Source of the DNA: Nevskia sp964451925 | GTDB taxonomy: Bacteria > Pseudomonadota > Gammaproteobacteria > Nevskiales > Nevskiaceae | Direction of reading: 5' to 3' | DNA length: 64,000 nucleotides | Assembly (NCBI GenBank): GCA_964451925.1 | Contig: CAYVKA010000001.1 | Span: 62,001 to 126,000 of the forward strand | In this document: positions 17,823-30,372 of the stretch, piece after piece | How the letters are laid out: the number at the start of each line of letters is the position of its first letter | Numbering within the stretch: the first letter of the stretch is position 1 | The notes under the pieces: generated by a model | Databases searched by the model: none | Seen by the model: the letters and a program-made list of their open reading frames with translations, nothing else | What the model was told of the DNA's origin: nothing | Program-made: the position numbers and the translations under genes

Positions 17823-18905
17823 TCAACCTTTGGTCCGGGCGAATTCCTTCATATAGTCCACCAGCGCCTGGACCCCCGCCTCGGGCATGGCGTTGTAGAT
17901 GCTGGCGCGCATGCCTCCCACCGAGCGGTGGCCCTTCAGGCCCGGCAGGCCGGCCTTGACCGCGCCTTTGAGGAACTCCGCGTCCAGTTCGGGGTTGGCC
18001 AGCGTGAACACCACGTTCATCCAGGAACGGTCGGACTTGGCCACCGGGTTGCGGTAGAACGACTGGCTGTCGATCAGGTCATAGAGCAGCGCGGCCTTGC
18101 GCTGGTTGCGCTCGCCGATTTTCGCCAGCCCGCCCTCGCTCTTGATCCACTTGAACACCAGGCCGCTGACGTACCAGGCAAAGCACGGCGGCGTGTTGAG
18201 CATCGACTCGTTGTCCGCCATCTGCTTGTAGTCGAACACCGAAGGCGTGAACGGCAGGGCTTGGCCGATCAGATCCTCGCGCACGATGACGAAGGTGATG
18301 CCGGCCGGGCCGGCGTTCTTCTGCGCCCCGGCGTAGACCAGGCCGAAGCGGGACACGTCCAGCGGACGCGACAGGAAAGTGGAGGAGAAATCCGCCACCA
18401 GCGGCACCGCGCCGACTTCCGGCACCCAGCCGAACTCCACGCCTTCGATGGTCTCGTTCGGGCAGTAATAGACATAAGCCGCGTCGGGATCGAGCTTCCA
18501 GCCGGCACGTTCGGGGATATGGGTGAACTTGCCGTCCGACGGCTTGGCTGCGGTATTGGCCTTGGCGTAGCGCGCCGCTTCCTTGACCGCCTTGACGCTC
18601 CACGAGCCGGTGACGACGTAGTCGGCGCTGCTCTTGCCGCGCAGCAGGTTCATCGGCACCGCCGCGAACTGGCCCATGGCGCCGCCCTGCAGGAACAGCA
18701 CCTTGTAGTTGGCCGGCACGCCGAGCAGTTCACGCAGGTCCTTCTCGGCCTCGGCGGCGATGGACATGAAGTCCTTGTCGCGGTGGCTCATCTCCATCAC
18801 CGACATGCCGCTGCCGTGCCAGTCCAGCAACTCGGACTGGACTTGCTGCAGGACGCTCAGCGGGAGCGTGGCCGGACCGGCGCTGAAGTTGAATACCCTA
18901 GACAT
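17823..18905 (-). CDS. serC: Phosphoserine aminotransferase
   Basis: PLP enzyme of serine and pyridoxine synthesis, about 360 residues (E. coli 362). Signature segments are FNFSAGPATLP, GSGMSVMEMSHR, VLFLQGGAMGQFAAVPMNL, the PLP-lysine region GLVYAGAQKNAGPAG and TPPCFAWY. The ATG at 18905 is preferred because MSRVFNFSAGP is the normal family start; an in-frame TTG lies three codons upstream. A short AT-rich stretch (18906-18938) separates it from gyrA and may hold a promoter. Confidence 0.96.
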   Translation of the reverse strand: MSRVFNFSAGPATLPLSVLQQVQSELLDWHGSGMSVMEMSHRDKDFMSIAAEAEKDLRELLGVPANYKVLFLQGGAMGQFAAVPMNLLRGKSSADYVVTGSWSVKAVKEAARYAKANTAAKPSDGKFTHIPERAGWKLDPDAAYVYYCPNETIEGVEFGWVPEVGAVPLVADFSSTFLSRPLDVSRFGLVYAGAQKNAGPAGITFVIVREDLIGQALPFTPSVFDYKQMADNESMLNTPPCFAWYVSGLVFKWIKSEGGLAKIGERNQRKAALLYDLIDSQSFYRNPVAKSDRSWMNVVFTLANPELDAEFLKGAVKAGLPGLKGHRSVGGMRASIYNAMPEAGVQALVDYMKEFARTKG

Positions 18906-18938
18906 TTCAGTCAATTACCATATTAATTTAAAGTAAAT

Positions 18939-21656
<2,718 letters not shown>

Positions 21657-21713
21657 TCAGTGGGCCGCGAAAGGGGCGGCGTTATGCGGGGACGCTGGGT
21701 TTTTAATCCCCCG

Positions 21714-21719
21714 ATTTTA
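21714..21719 (-). promoter_or_regulatory. Candidate gyrA -10 element
   Basis: TAAAAT on the minus strand, about 58 bp upstream of the gyrA ATG, in an AT-rich patch. No strong -35 at 17 bp was found, so the assignment is tentative. Confidence 0.3.
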
Positions 21720-21821
21720 ACACAGCCGCAACAATCAACTCCTTTATTTGACGGGTTTTTCGCCGTTGCGCGGGGTCGGCGGAATCCCGCCCGCAAAGCG
21801 CCGCCGGCTGTCAATGATGGA

Positions 21822-21847
21822 ACCCGGCAGAGCCTCTCCTGCCGGGT
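21822..21847 (-). terminator. Hairpin downstream of the FAD oxidoreductase operon
   Basis: A 9-bp GC-rich stem (21822-21830 with 21839-21847) with an 8-base loop lies 70 bp after the stop of the minus-strand oxidoreductase gene and before gyrA. No clear U-run follows, so it is a weak or factor-assisted terminator candidate. Confidence 0.45.
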
Positions 21848-21916
21848 GGCGGATGCAGGTGATTACAGCATCGTTTCCCTACGCGGAAGCGAGGGTATCC
21901 GGCACGCTGCGACCCG

Positions 21917-23641
21917 CTACATTGACGCACTGTTCCGGTGCAAGGCGGCAGCGACAGCGTCTCCGGCACGCAGTCCGTGGAAATAGGCCTCCTCGAACAC
22001 CGAATACGCCGACAGGTCGGAATGGGCGTAAGCCACCCGCCCCCGTAGCTGCTGCAACGCCGCCAGCCAGGTGCTGCCGCGCACGCCGGGCGCGGGCACG
22101 GCCATGGCATGGCCGTAGCGCATGATGTCGATGTGGCGCACTTTGCGGCGCAGATCCGGGTGGGCCTGCTCCAGCTCGGCCAGGATGGTTTCGCACCACT
22201 GCGCCCAGCTGCCTTGCAGCAGTGTCCGCCGACCGGCCGCGGGGTCGTCGCCGAGCGCGCGGTAATAGGTCAGCACGGTGGCGTCGGCATATGGCAGCAG
22301 GCTCTGGTGCATGGCGTCGACATAGCCCAGGCCCGGGCTGCCGTACAGCACGTTGTCCCAGCACAGCGGCGCATTGCCGCGGTGCTCGGTCAGGCGGCTG
22401 TCGAGATGCAGGTTGGCCACCAGCCAGGGCGCGTGCGGCAGGCTGCGCGCGGCCTCGCGCAACGCCGGAGCGGGGTCCGGCTGCAGGCGGGCGGCGACGA
22501 ACAGCGGCACCGCCAGGATCGCGTGCTGCGCGTTCCAGCGCACCAGCCGCCGGCTCGGCAGATCAAGCACGTCGAGCGCCACGCTGTCGCGCTGCTCCTC
22601 GACGCGCAGCACCAGCGCACCGGTCTGAATGCGCTGGCGCTGCGGCGCGGCCAGGCGGCGCGCCAGCCAGGCATTGCCCTCGGGCCAGGTCAGCAGCTCC
22701 TCGCGGTCCAGCTCGTCGCCGCCGGCGCCGTCCTGCCCCGGCGCGCTGAAGCCGTGGCGGCTGGCGAAGTAATGCAGGCCGGCCCAGGCGGATACGTGGT
22801 CGAGGCCGGCACCGTAATCGTCGCGGCAGCAGTAGTCCAGATACCAGCGCAAGGCCGGTGCGCCCAGCCCCTGCGCATCCAGCCACTGGCGGAAGCTCTG
22901 CCTGTCCAGCTGCGCCAGGGTCTCGTCCCAGCGGCTGCGGGCGCTGGGAATGGTGAAGGCCTGGGGCCGGCTGGCAGCACCCACCAGCGCGGCAAAACGG
23001 CGGTAGTCGGCGAAGGTGGACGCGTCCTGGCCGCGCACCGGCAGCAAGCCATCCTGCCAGCCGCCCTTGATATACAGCCGCTCCTGCGGGCTGTGGCACA
23101 GGTGCAGTTCGTCGTACACCACCTGTCCCGCCGTCGTGCTGCGCAGCCGGTATTCGTCCAGCAGCTCGGCCACCTCCCCGGCGTAGGGCCCCGGCGTCGG
23201 CAGGTAGTGCGCACCCCAGGGACAGGCCAGGCCGCCCACCACGCCGCCGCGGCTGTTGCCGCCGCTCTCGTCCTCCAGTTCGAACAGGCGGAAGTCGTCG
23301 ATGCCGGCGCGCTGCAAGGCGCGCGCAGCGGCCAGGCCGGCAATGCCGCCGCCGACGATGGCCACCGCCACCCGGCGTGATTGCGCCGGCGCGCCAGCGA
23401 GGTCGCCGTGGTCGCGCAGCAGGTGGCCGCGCTCGAAACGCTGGCCGACGAAGCCACCGCTGAACGAGGCGCGCCGGCCCAGGCCGAAACGCTCAAGCAG
23501 GCGCTGCAGCGGCGCCTCGCCGGCGTCGTCCAGCGGGCTGTCGCCACGCGCCGGGAAGCGCGGCAAGCCGGCCGCCGCCGCGCGGCCGCCAAGGACCGCC
23601 AGCGCGCCCTGCAGGAAACGGCGCCGGCCGCGCCCCTTCAT
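21917..23641 (-). CDS. Tat-exported FAD-dependent amine-oxidase-like oxidoreductase
   Basis: 574 residues. A twin-arginine signal (RGRRRFLQGALAVLGG) at the N-terminus predicts export of a folded flavoprotein. The FAD-binding motif VAIVGGGIAGLAAARAL is followed by ELEDESGGNSRGG, and the C-terminal FAD segment (GRVAYAHSDLSAYSVFEEAYFHGLRAG) matches flavin amine oxidases. The substrate is unknown; lying 10 bp downstream of a spermidine-synthase-like gene makes a polyamine plausible, but this is inference. The ATG at 23641 was chosen because it begins the Tat signal; the longer open frame upstream is out of family. Confidence 0.85.
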   Translation of the reverse strand: MKGRGRRRFLQGALAVLGGRAAAAGLPRFPARGDSPLDDAGEAPLQRLLERFGLGRRASFSGGFVGQRFERGHLLRDHGDLAGAPAQSRRVAVAIVGGGIAGLAAARALQRAGIDDFRLFELEDESGGNSRGGVVGGLACPWGAHYLPTPGPYAGEVAELLDEYRLRSTTAGQVVYDELHLCHSPQERLYIKGGWQDGLLPVRGQDASTFADYRRFAALVGAASRPQAFTIPSARSRWDETLAQLDRQSFRQWLDAQGLGAPALRWYLDYCCRDDYGAGLDHVSAWAGLHYFASRHGFSAPGQDGAGGDELDREELLTWPEGNAWLARRLAAPQRQRIQTGALVLRVEEQRDSVALDVLDLPSRRLVRWNAQHAILAVPLFVAARLQPDPAPALREAARSLPHAPWLVANLHLDSRLTEHRGNAPLCWDNVLYGSPGLGYVDAMHQSLLPYADATVLTYYRALGDDPAAGRRTLLQGSWAQWCETILAELEQAHPDLRRKVRHIDIMRYGHAMAVPAPGVRGSTWLAALQQLRGRVAYAHSDLSAYSVFEEAYFHGLRAGDAVAAALHRNSASM

Positions 23642-23651
23642 GCCGCCCCGC

Positions 23652-25283
<1,632 letters not shown>

Positions 25284-25297
25284 TGACGCATGACCGG

Positions 25298-26866
25298 CTA
25301 CTTGTGCCCGCCGCCGCTGCTGTAGCCGCCGAACGAGCCGCCGGACGTGCCATAGTAGCCGCCACCACCGCTGCCGCATTCCGCCAGCAGGAACAGCACC
25401 AGCAGGATCAGCACCACCACCCAGAACAGGTTGAGCGAGATGCCGCTGCCGGAGACCGGCGTCACGTCCGGCCGGATCAGGCGGCGCTGCTCCGGTGCCA
25501 GGGCGAAAGCCTCCGCGATCACGCGCGCCGGGATCATGGCACCTTGCGACCACACCACCTCGTTGTCGCTGGCCTCGCGCGACAGGCGCCGGCCCATGGC
25601 GCCACCGGTGCCGCTGTAGTCGGCATTGCGCAACCGCTGGCCCTGCTCCACCTTCCAGTAGAACTCTCCCTCCACATAGACCGCCTCGGCTGTGTAGCCG
25701 TCGGTGAGCCGGTAGCGCGCCCCGTTCCACTGCACCACGTTTCCGGCGTGATCGACCGCGGCCGGCACGCCGGTCAGGGTGCGCCAGCCGACCCAGCCGT
25801 CCTCGGTGTCGTTGAGGAAGGCGAAGCCCTCCTTGAGGTTGTACAGCAGGTAGTCGCCCCAGGAGAACACACCATTGCCGCTGCCGCGGCGCTGGGCGAA
25901 GCCGACCACCTGCCAGCTGCGCGGCGGCATGCCGGCGATGGCCAGGGTGGCGGACTTGCCCAACGGGACCTTCGGCGTGAAGCGCTGCCGCTGCTGGAAA
26001 GAGCGTAGTTCGCCACCGGCGCCCTGCGACAGGTCGATGACGCTGTGGCAGGCGGCGCAGCTGATGCTCTGCGTGGTGGACAGCCGAGGTTGCACCGCCG
26101 CGCCGCACTGCGGGCATGGGAAGCCGCGCGCGACGAGCGTCCTGGTATTGGCATCCGCATCGTCACGCAGGCCGCGCAGCTGCAGCTCGTCCAGGCGCAC
26201 CGGCAGCCCCAGCGACAGCACCGGCTTCTGTGGATCGGCATAGTCGAGCGTGGCCACCTGGTTCTGCGCGTTGCGCAGGTCAGCCACCGCGAACATCTGC
26301 CCCAGCGCCGGCGGGGCCGGCAGCTCGCCCTGCGCGGCCAGCAGGCGCACGCGATTCAGCGACGCCACACTCCACTGCTTGCCGAGCAGCGCCAGCGGCT
26401 GGCCCGGGCGCAGCGACTGCGGTGCCGGCGGCGGCCGGTCCGGCGCCACATCGAACACCATTACATACTGATCGTTATCCTCGGACAGCCAGCCGCTGGC
26501 GCCGTCGGCGAACAGCGCGTGCCACTCGTTCCAGCTGCCGTCGACATCGTGCTCGCCGCCCGGCTGCGCGATGCGTGGACCGTAGCCGTATTGCAGACGC
26601 CCGACCAGGGTGAAAGCGCGCCCGTTCCACTGCCCGGATGCGCCCAGCTGCAGCGGCGTATGGTCGGCGAACAGCTCGGCGCTCTCGCCGATCTTGCGCA
26701 GGGAGTCGCCGTCCCGCAGCACGGTGCTGCGGCAGTAGCCGCACACCGCCACCGGCGAGGCGGCGGACTGGAACGGGACCGGCGCGCCGCAGTTGGGGCA
26801 CGGCGCCTGCCAGTGTCGCTGCGGCCCGGCCGGGCCCGGCGGCCCGGAGCCAGGAGTTTCAGCCAC
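25298..26866 (-). CDS. DUF4178 protein with zinc ribbons and C-terminal membrane anchor
   Basis: 522 residues, function unknown. Two zinc ribbons (CPNC...CGYC near the N-terminus, CPQC...CAAC mid-protein) alternate with two beta-rich DUF4178 repeats, seen in GQWNGRAFTLVGRLQYGYG and the later SWGDYLLYNLKEGFAFL with WVGWRTL. The end has one transmembrane helix (LFWVVVLILLVLFLLAE) and a Gly/Ser/Tyr-rich tail. DUF4178 genes recur beside SPFH and polyamine-synthase genes, so a membrane-associated role is inferred. It starts 25 bp after the SPFH gene. Confidence 0.85.
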   Translation of the reverse strand: MAETPGSGPPGPAGPQRHWQAPCPNCGAPVPFQSAASPVAVCGYCRSTVLRDGDSLRKIGESAELFADHTPLQLGASGQWNGRAFTLVGRLQYGYGPRIAQPGGEHDVDGSWNEWHALFADGASGWLSEDNDQYVMVFDVAPDRPPPAPQSLRPGQPLALLGKQWSVASLNRVRLLAAQGELPAPPALGQMFAVADLRNAQNQVATLDYADPQKPVLSLGLPVRLDELQLRGLRDDADANTRTLVARGFPCPQCGAAVQPRLSTTQSISCAACHSVIDLSQGAGGELRSFQQRQRFTPKVPLGKSATLAIAGMPPRSWQVVGFAQRRGSGNGVFSWGDYLLYNLKEGFAFLNDTEDGWVGWRTLTGVPAAVDHAGNVVQWNGARYRLTDGYTAEAVYVEGEFYWKVEQGQRLRNADYSGTGGAMGRRLSREASDNEVVWSQGAMIPARVIAEAFALAPEQRRLIRPDVTPVSGSGISLNLFWVVVLILLVLFLLAECGSGGGGYYGTSGGSFGGYSSGGGHK

Positions 26867-26891
26867 GTTTCAGGATCTTGACGGCGCGGCT

Positions 26892-27926
26892 TCAGCTCAG
26901 CTTTTTCAGCAGCTCGGCTTTCTTGGCGTCGAACTCGACGTCGGTGAGGATGCCCTTGGTCTTGAGGTCGTGGAGCTTTTCCAGCGTGGCCATCACCTCG
27001 TCGGCCTTGACCGTTTCGCCGGCAGCGGCCGCCACCGGTGCGGCAGACGCGCCGAGGCCTTTCTGCAGGTTCTGCGCCAGCACCTGGCCCAGCGCCACGC
27101 CGGCGCCCAGCCCCATCGCATCGCCGGCGATACCGCCGCCGGAACCCACGCCTTCGGCCATCTTCGGGATGGCCTGGCCGGTCTGGTACTGGATGAACTT
27201 GTTCATGTCGTTGCCGACCATGCCCATGCCGATGCGCTGGTCGAGGACCTTCTGCAACTCGTCCGGCAGCGACAAGCTCTGCAGCGTGAAGCTGTCCAGC
27301 CGCAGCCCGAGGGCGGTGAAAGCCGGCGCCAAGGCGTCCCCGAGCAGCTTGGCGAACATGTTCTGGTTGGCGGCGAGGTCAAGGAAGGCGATGCCGGAAG
27401 CGGCCACGGCGTTGGCCATCTCCTGCAGCACCAGGCCGCGCAGCTGGCCTTCCAGGTCGGCCATGCGGTAGAGGTCGCGCGTACCGGAAACCTGGGTGTG
27501 GAACAGCCCCGGATTGGCGATCTGGTAGGCATAGTTGCCGAAGGCGCGCACGCGTACCGCGCCGAACTCCTTGTCGCGCAGCGTCACCGGCTGGCTGGTG
27601 CCCCAGCGCTGGTCCAGTCGCTGGCGGCCGCTGAAGAAGTACACGTCGCTCTTGAACGGCGAACGGAACAGCTTGTCCCAGTTCTTCAGGTCGGTCAGCA
27701 ACGGCAGGGTATTGGTGCTCAGCGTATAGCGGCCAGGGCCGAAAACGTCGGCCACCTTGCCTTCGTTGACGAACAACGCGAACTGCGACTCACGCACCGT
27801 CAGCGAGCCGCCGTTCATGATCTCGCGGTCCTGCATCGGAAAGCGCCAGGCCAGCACCTCATCGCCGTCCTCGGTCCATTCGAGAATCTCGATGAATTGT
27901 TTCTTGACGAAGTCCATCAGGGCCAT
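26892..27926 (-). CDS. SPFH/Band-7 domain protein with C-terminal SHOCT
   Basis: 344 residues. The SPFH (YdjI-type) domain covers about 20-250 with the typical opening DEVLAWRFPMQDREIMNGGSLTV and FGPGRYTLSTNTLPLL. A Gly/Ala linker then leads to a SHOCT helix hairpin (ATLEKLHDLKTKGILTDVEFDAKK). There is no N-terminal membrane helix, so it is probably peripheral. The ATG at 27926 has GGAAGGAA upstream. First gene of the four-gene operon ending at 21917. It is likely to form scaffolds at the membrane, as SPFH proteins do; the cargo is unknown. Confidence 0.9.
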   Translation of the reverse strand: MALMDFVKKQFIEILEWTEDGDEVLAWRFPMQDREIMNGGSLTVRESQFALFVNEGKVADVFGPGRYTLSTNTLPLLTDLKNWDKLFRSPFKSDVYFFSGRQRLDQRWGTSQPVTLRDKEFGAVRVRAFGNYAYQIANPGLFHTQVSGTRDLYRMADLEGQLRGLVLQEMANAVAASGIAFLDLAANQNMFAKLLGDALAPAFTALGLRLDSFTLQSLSLPDELQKVLDQRIGMGMVGNDMNKFIQYQTGQAIPKMAEGVGSGGGIAGDAMGLGAGVALGQVLAQNLQKGLGASAAPVAAAAGETVKADEVMATLEKLHDLKTKGILTDVEFDAKKAELLKKLS

Positions 27927-28192
27927 GGTTCGTTCCTTCCGGGAGCGGAAATTCTGCGTGGTGGGCACAGACCATAGCATAGCGCCGGCTGCTTGCCGCG
28001 GCACCTGCACCGGTCGCCGTTCGGACTGCGAATTACTTCACAGATCAAGATCTTGAGCGCAACTTTCGACGGCGCAAAATGGCCCGCCCGGCGATCCAGG
28101 CTGCGGCGTCCGGTGAGGATTCAGGAATCCCGCCCGATCAAACACGAAAAATGAATCCGGCCGCGGCTTTCGGCAAAGCCACCCTGCGCGCG

Positions 28193-28762
28193 TCAACATA
28201 CCACCCACATCAATCCTTTGGACTGATCAAGCGACATCTGGCAGATACGACCAAGATCGGAGAAACAAGCTGAAAAGAACTCGACATCGTAGAAACCGGC
28301 AGCGCTTGAATCACTCTCCGCTGAATATTCCTTCCAGCGCAAAGCAATGACTTCTTCAGACATTCCATCGAGCAGTTGCGCCAGATGTGGAACGTCTGCC
28401 GACAGATATCCGAACGCCGCGTCCTGCGCCGGAATAGTGATACCTTCAAACGAACGCGACCGAAACCAGCTTTCAAACACGTCACCGCAGCCGCCGACAT
28501 GCTGGTATGTTCCGTTCAGCAGGTAATGGAAAATTTCAACACTCCTGTGCGTGATTTCCGTGACCATGCAGGGTCGCTCGGAGGTCGGCCACGGGATGGG
28601 CGTTTCCATCTTCCTCGGCTTGGCGCCCAGGAACATCTTCCATAAAGCGGGAGCTTCCATGGGAGGCTCCGCATTGATGAATGACAACAGCAGATGTGGA
28701 TTTTCGCTGAGGTACAGCAGTTCGGCGTCTTCCACAGACTGGAAGCCCATGTTCAGCGCCAC
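28193..28762 (-). CDS. DUF1877 (YfbM-like) protein
   Basis: 189 residues of unknown function. The pattern VEIFHYLLNGT, FGYLSADVPHLAQLLDGMSEE and the final Gln-Ser-Lys-Gly-Leu segment follows the DUF1877 layout (a WxxLHFLLTG-like motif, then YLSPEQVKEVA-like). The start is a GTG at 28762 with GGGGGTG six bases upstream. GC content and codon use are visibly lower than in all neighbours, and the flanks are AT-richer, which suggests recent transfer. It has no evident link to the adjacent cytochrome genes. DUF1877 assignment is fairly sure; function is not. Confidence 0.7.
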   Translation of the reverse strand: MALNMGFQSVEDAELLYLSENPHLLLSFINAEPPMEAPALWKMFLGAKPRKMETPIPWPTSERPCMVTEITHRSVEIFHYLLNGTYQHVGGCGDVFESWFRSRSFEGITIPAQDAAFGYLSADVPHLAQLLDGMSEEVIALRWKEYSAESDSSAAGFYDVEFFSACFSDLGRICQMSLDQSKGLMWVVC

Positions 28763-28955
28763 GCAGTCACCCCCATTCAGGCCAGGATTTTAAGCTTAAC
28801 AGGGATATGGGCACATACAGCATGACGCCAGAAGTGGCTCGTGGGCCGCAGGCTCTGACCGGTCATCCTCGACACAGCAAAGGATTTCCGATTTAGCACC
28901 GGCCAGATCCTTCGCTGCGCTCAGGATGACGAGAACCCGGTACCGCAGCTGCCGC

Positions 28956-30299
28956 TCAGCCCGCGCCGGGCAATCCCAGTTCCACCGCCACCCGCTCCAC
29001 CGACTTGCGATAGTTCTCGGGCTGGAACTCGTCGCGGTTCTTCACCTGGGCGTAAAGCTGGTCCACCGCGGCGCGCAAGCTGTCCGATACCGGTTGCGTG
29101 CCGCGCTCGGACAGGGCGGTGGTCAGCACCGACACGGCCATGGCGGTCTGCTCGGCGTCGCTGAAATCGCCGACGTGATCGCCGCGGGCATCGCCGACAA
29201 TGCTCTTCAGCAGCTTGCGCAGCTGCGCGTCGTCAAGCGTGCGGCTCTGCACCAGCGGCACGATGCTGCCGTCGAGCGTGGCCAACATGGCCTTGGCCTG
29301 GCTGCGCACCTCGGCCGGGCCGCGCTGGCCGGCGCCCTGCAGCGCCGCCCACTGGTCATGCCACTTGCGCGCGGCGCCCGCATCGCTCACTTCGAGCCAG
29401 CGGATCAGCATCACCAGCTGCGAGTCGGCCAGCGGCACCGCCCCGGCCGGCAGGCCGCCGCTGCGCTGCGGGTGGGCGCGGTCGGCCTTGACCAGGGAAT
29501 GATGACAGGCGTTGCAGTCGAAGAAGGCCAGTTCGGGGAACATGCCGCTGTTGAAGCGCGGCCCGCTCAGGTTCTCCAGCAGCTTGCGCGCGCCCTCGGC
29601 CTGGCCGGCGGCCCAGTTGCGCGCGGGATCCTGCGCGCCCTTGCGCTGCACGTAGCCGGCGTCGATGTGCCAGTGCGGGGGTTCGAGCACGCCGAAGGTA
29701 TCCAGCTCGAACAGCAGCGGCGGGTGGCCGGCCGCCATGATGGCGTGGGTCATCGGATGCGTATCGCTGCCGACATGGCAATCACTGCATACACGCGCTC
29801 TGGCCACCGGGTCCCACAGCGCGGTCAGTCCGGCGGCCTTGCGTTCGTCCAGGGTCTTGTAGCCCGCGGTGTGCGGACCGATCCAGTGCTCCGCCCCGCC
29901 ATGGCAGGCCTCGCAGCCGATGCCGTCGCTGAGCTGGAAACGTTCGCCGCGCTGCGCTTCGGGCACGTTGTCGGCGTGGCACACCAGGCAGCGCGGCGCG
30001 CTGACCGCATCGCTCAGCCCGAGCTTGCGCGCAATGGCCTGCGAGCGCGATGACAATAATGTGTCATAGGCGCGCGCGTGCGCATCCTTGCGCTGCCAGA
30101 TGAAATACTCGTCCTGGTGAATACGGCTGTCGAGGAACGGGCGGGTGGAACCATGGCAGGTACTGCCGGCGCAGCTGGCGACACCCAGGTGCTTGTCGGT
30201 GTCGGCCATCGCGGCCATGGCGGAGAGGCACAACAGCACAGTCGTGACCAGGCGCACAAGCATTTGATGCATACCCCCTATACGCGTGGTGTGAGCCAT
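28956..30299 (-). CDS. Pentaheme c-type cytochrome (cytochrome c554-like)
   Basis: 447 residues with a signal peptide (cleavage near AAMA|DTDK). Haem sites are CAGSTCH (a CX4CH variant, residues 43-49), CLVCH (104), CEACH (129), CSDCH (171) and CNACH (262), with many extra histidines as distal ligands. The C-terminal 180 residues are helical and lack haems. Periplasmic electron carrier; it resembles the cytochrome c554 family. ATG 30299 has AAAGGG five bases upstream and a good promoter behind it; ATGs at 30272 and 30263 are alternatives. Divergent from the large redox operon, 70 bp away. Confidence 0.88.
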   Translation of the reverse strand: MAHTTRIGGMHQMLVRLVTTVLLCLSAMAAMADTDKHLGVASCAGSTCHGSTRPFLDSRIHQDEYFIWQRKDAHARAYDTLLSSRSQAIARKLGLSDAVSAPRCLVCHADNVPEAQRGERFQLSDGIGCEACHGGAEHWIGPHTAGYKTLDERKAAGLTALWDPVARARVCSDCHVGSDTHPMTHAIMAAGHPPLLFELDTFGVLEPPHWHIDAGYVQRKGAQDPARNWAAGQAEGARKLLENLSGPRFNSGMFPELAFFDCNACHHSLVKADRAHPQRSGGLPAGAVPLADSQLVMLIRWLEVSDAGAARKWHDQWAALQGAGQRGPAEVRSQAKAMLATLDGSIVPLVQSRTLDDAQLRKLLKSIVGDARGDHVGDFSDAEQTAMAVSVLTTALSERGTQPVSDSLRAAVDQLYAQVKNRDEFQPENYRKSVERVAVELGLPGAG

Positions 30300-30372
30300 T
30301 GATGCCCTTTGTTAACTTGACGCATAGTACGGATAGGGGCCGCGCGGTCAAACCACGCGTTTGGGGGGTATG
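30270..30372. repeat. 21-bp inverted repeat with G-tract flanking the divergent promoter region
   Basis: Minus-strand 30290-30270 and plus-strand 30352-30372 agree at 19 of 21 bases: ACCACGCGT, three variable bases, then GGGGGTATG. The arms are 61 bp apart, one overlapping each divergent gene's 5' end. A G-tract between AT-rich half-sites recalls operators of RcnR/FrmR/CsoR-type repressors, but no such regulator gene is in the window. Confidence 0.6.
30324..30351 (-). promoter_or_regulatory. Sigma-70-type promoter of the pentaheme gene
   Basis: Reading the minus strand: -35 TTGACC (30351-30346), 16-bp spacer, -10 TACTAT (30329-30324). A start near 30317 would leave an 18-base leader with AAAGGG before ATG 30299. 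This supports the upstream start codon for the pentaheme gene. Confidence 0.5.

Noticed and set aside
28079..28273. 64-residue plus-strand ORF before the DUF1877 gene
   Set aside because: No ribosome-binding site, overlaps the 3' end of DUF1877 on the other strand, no domain or signal feature.
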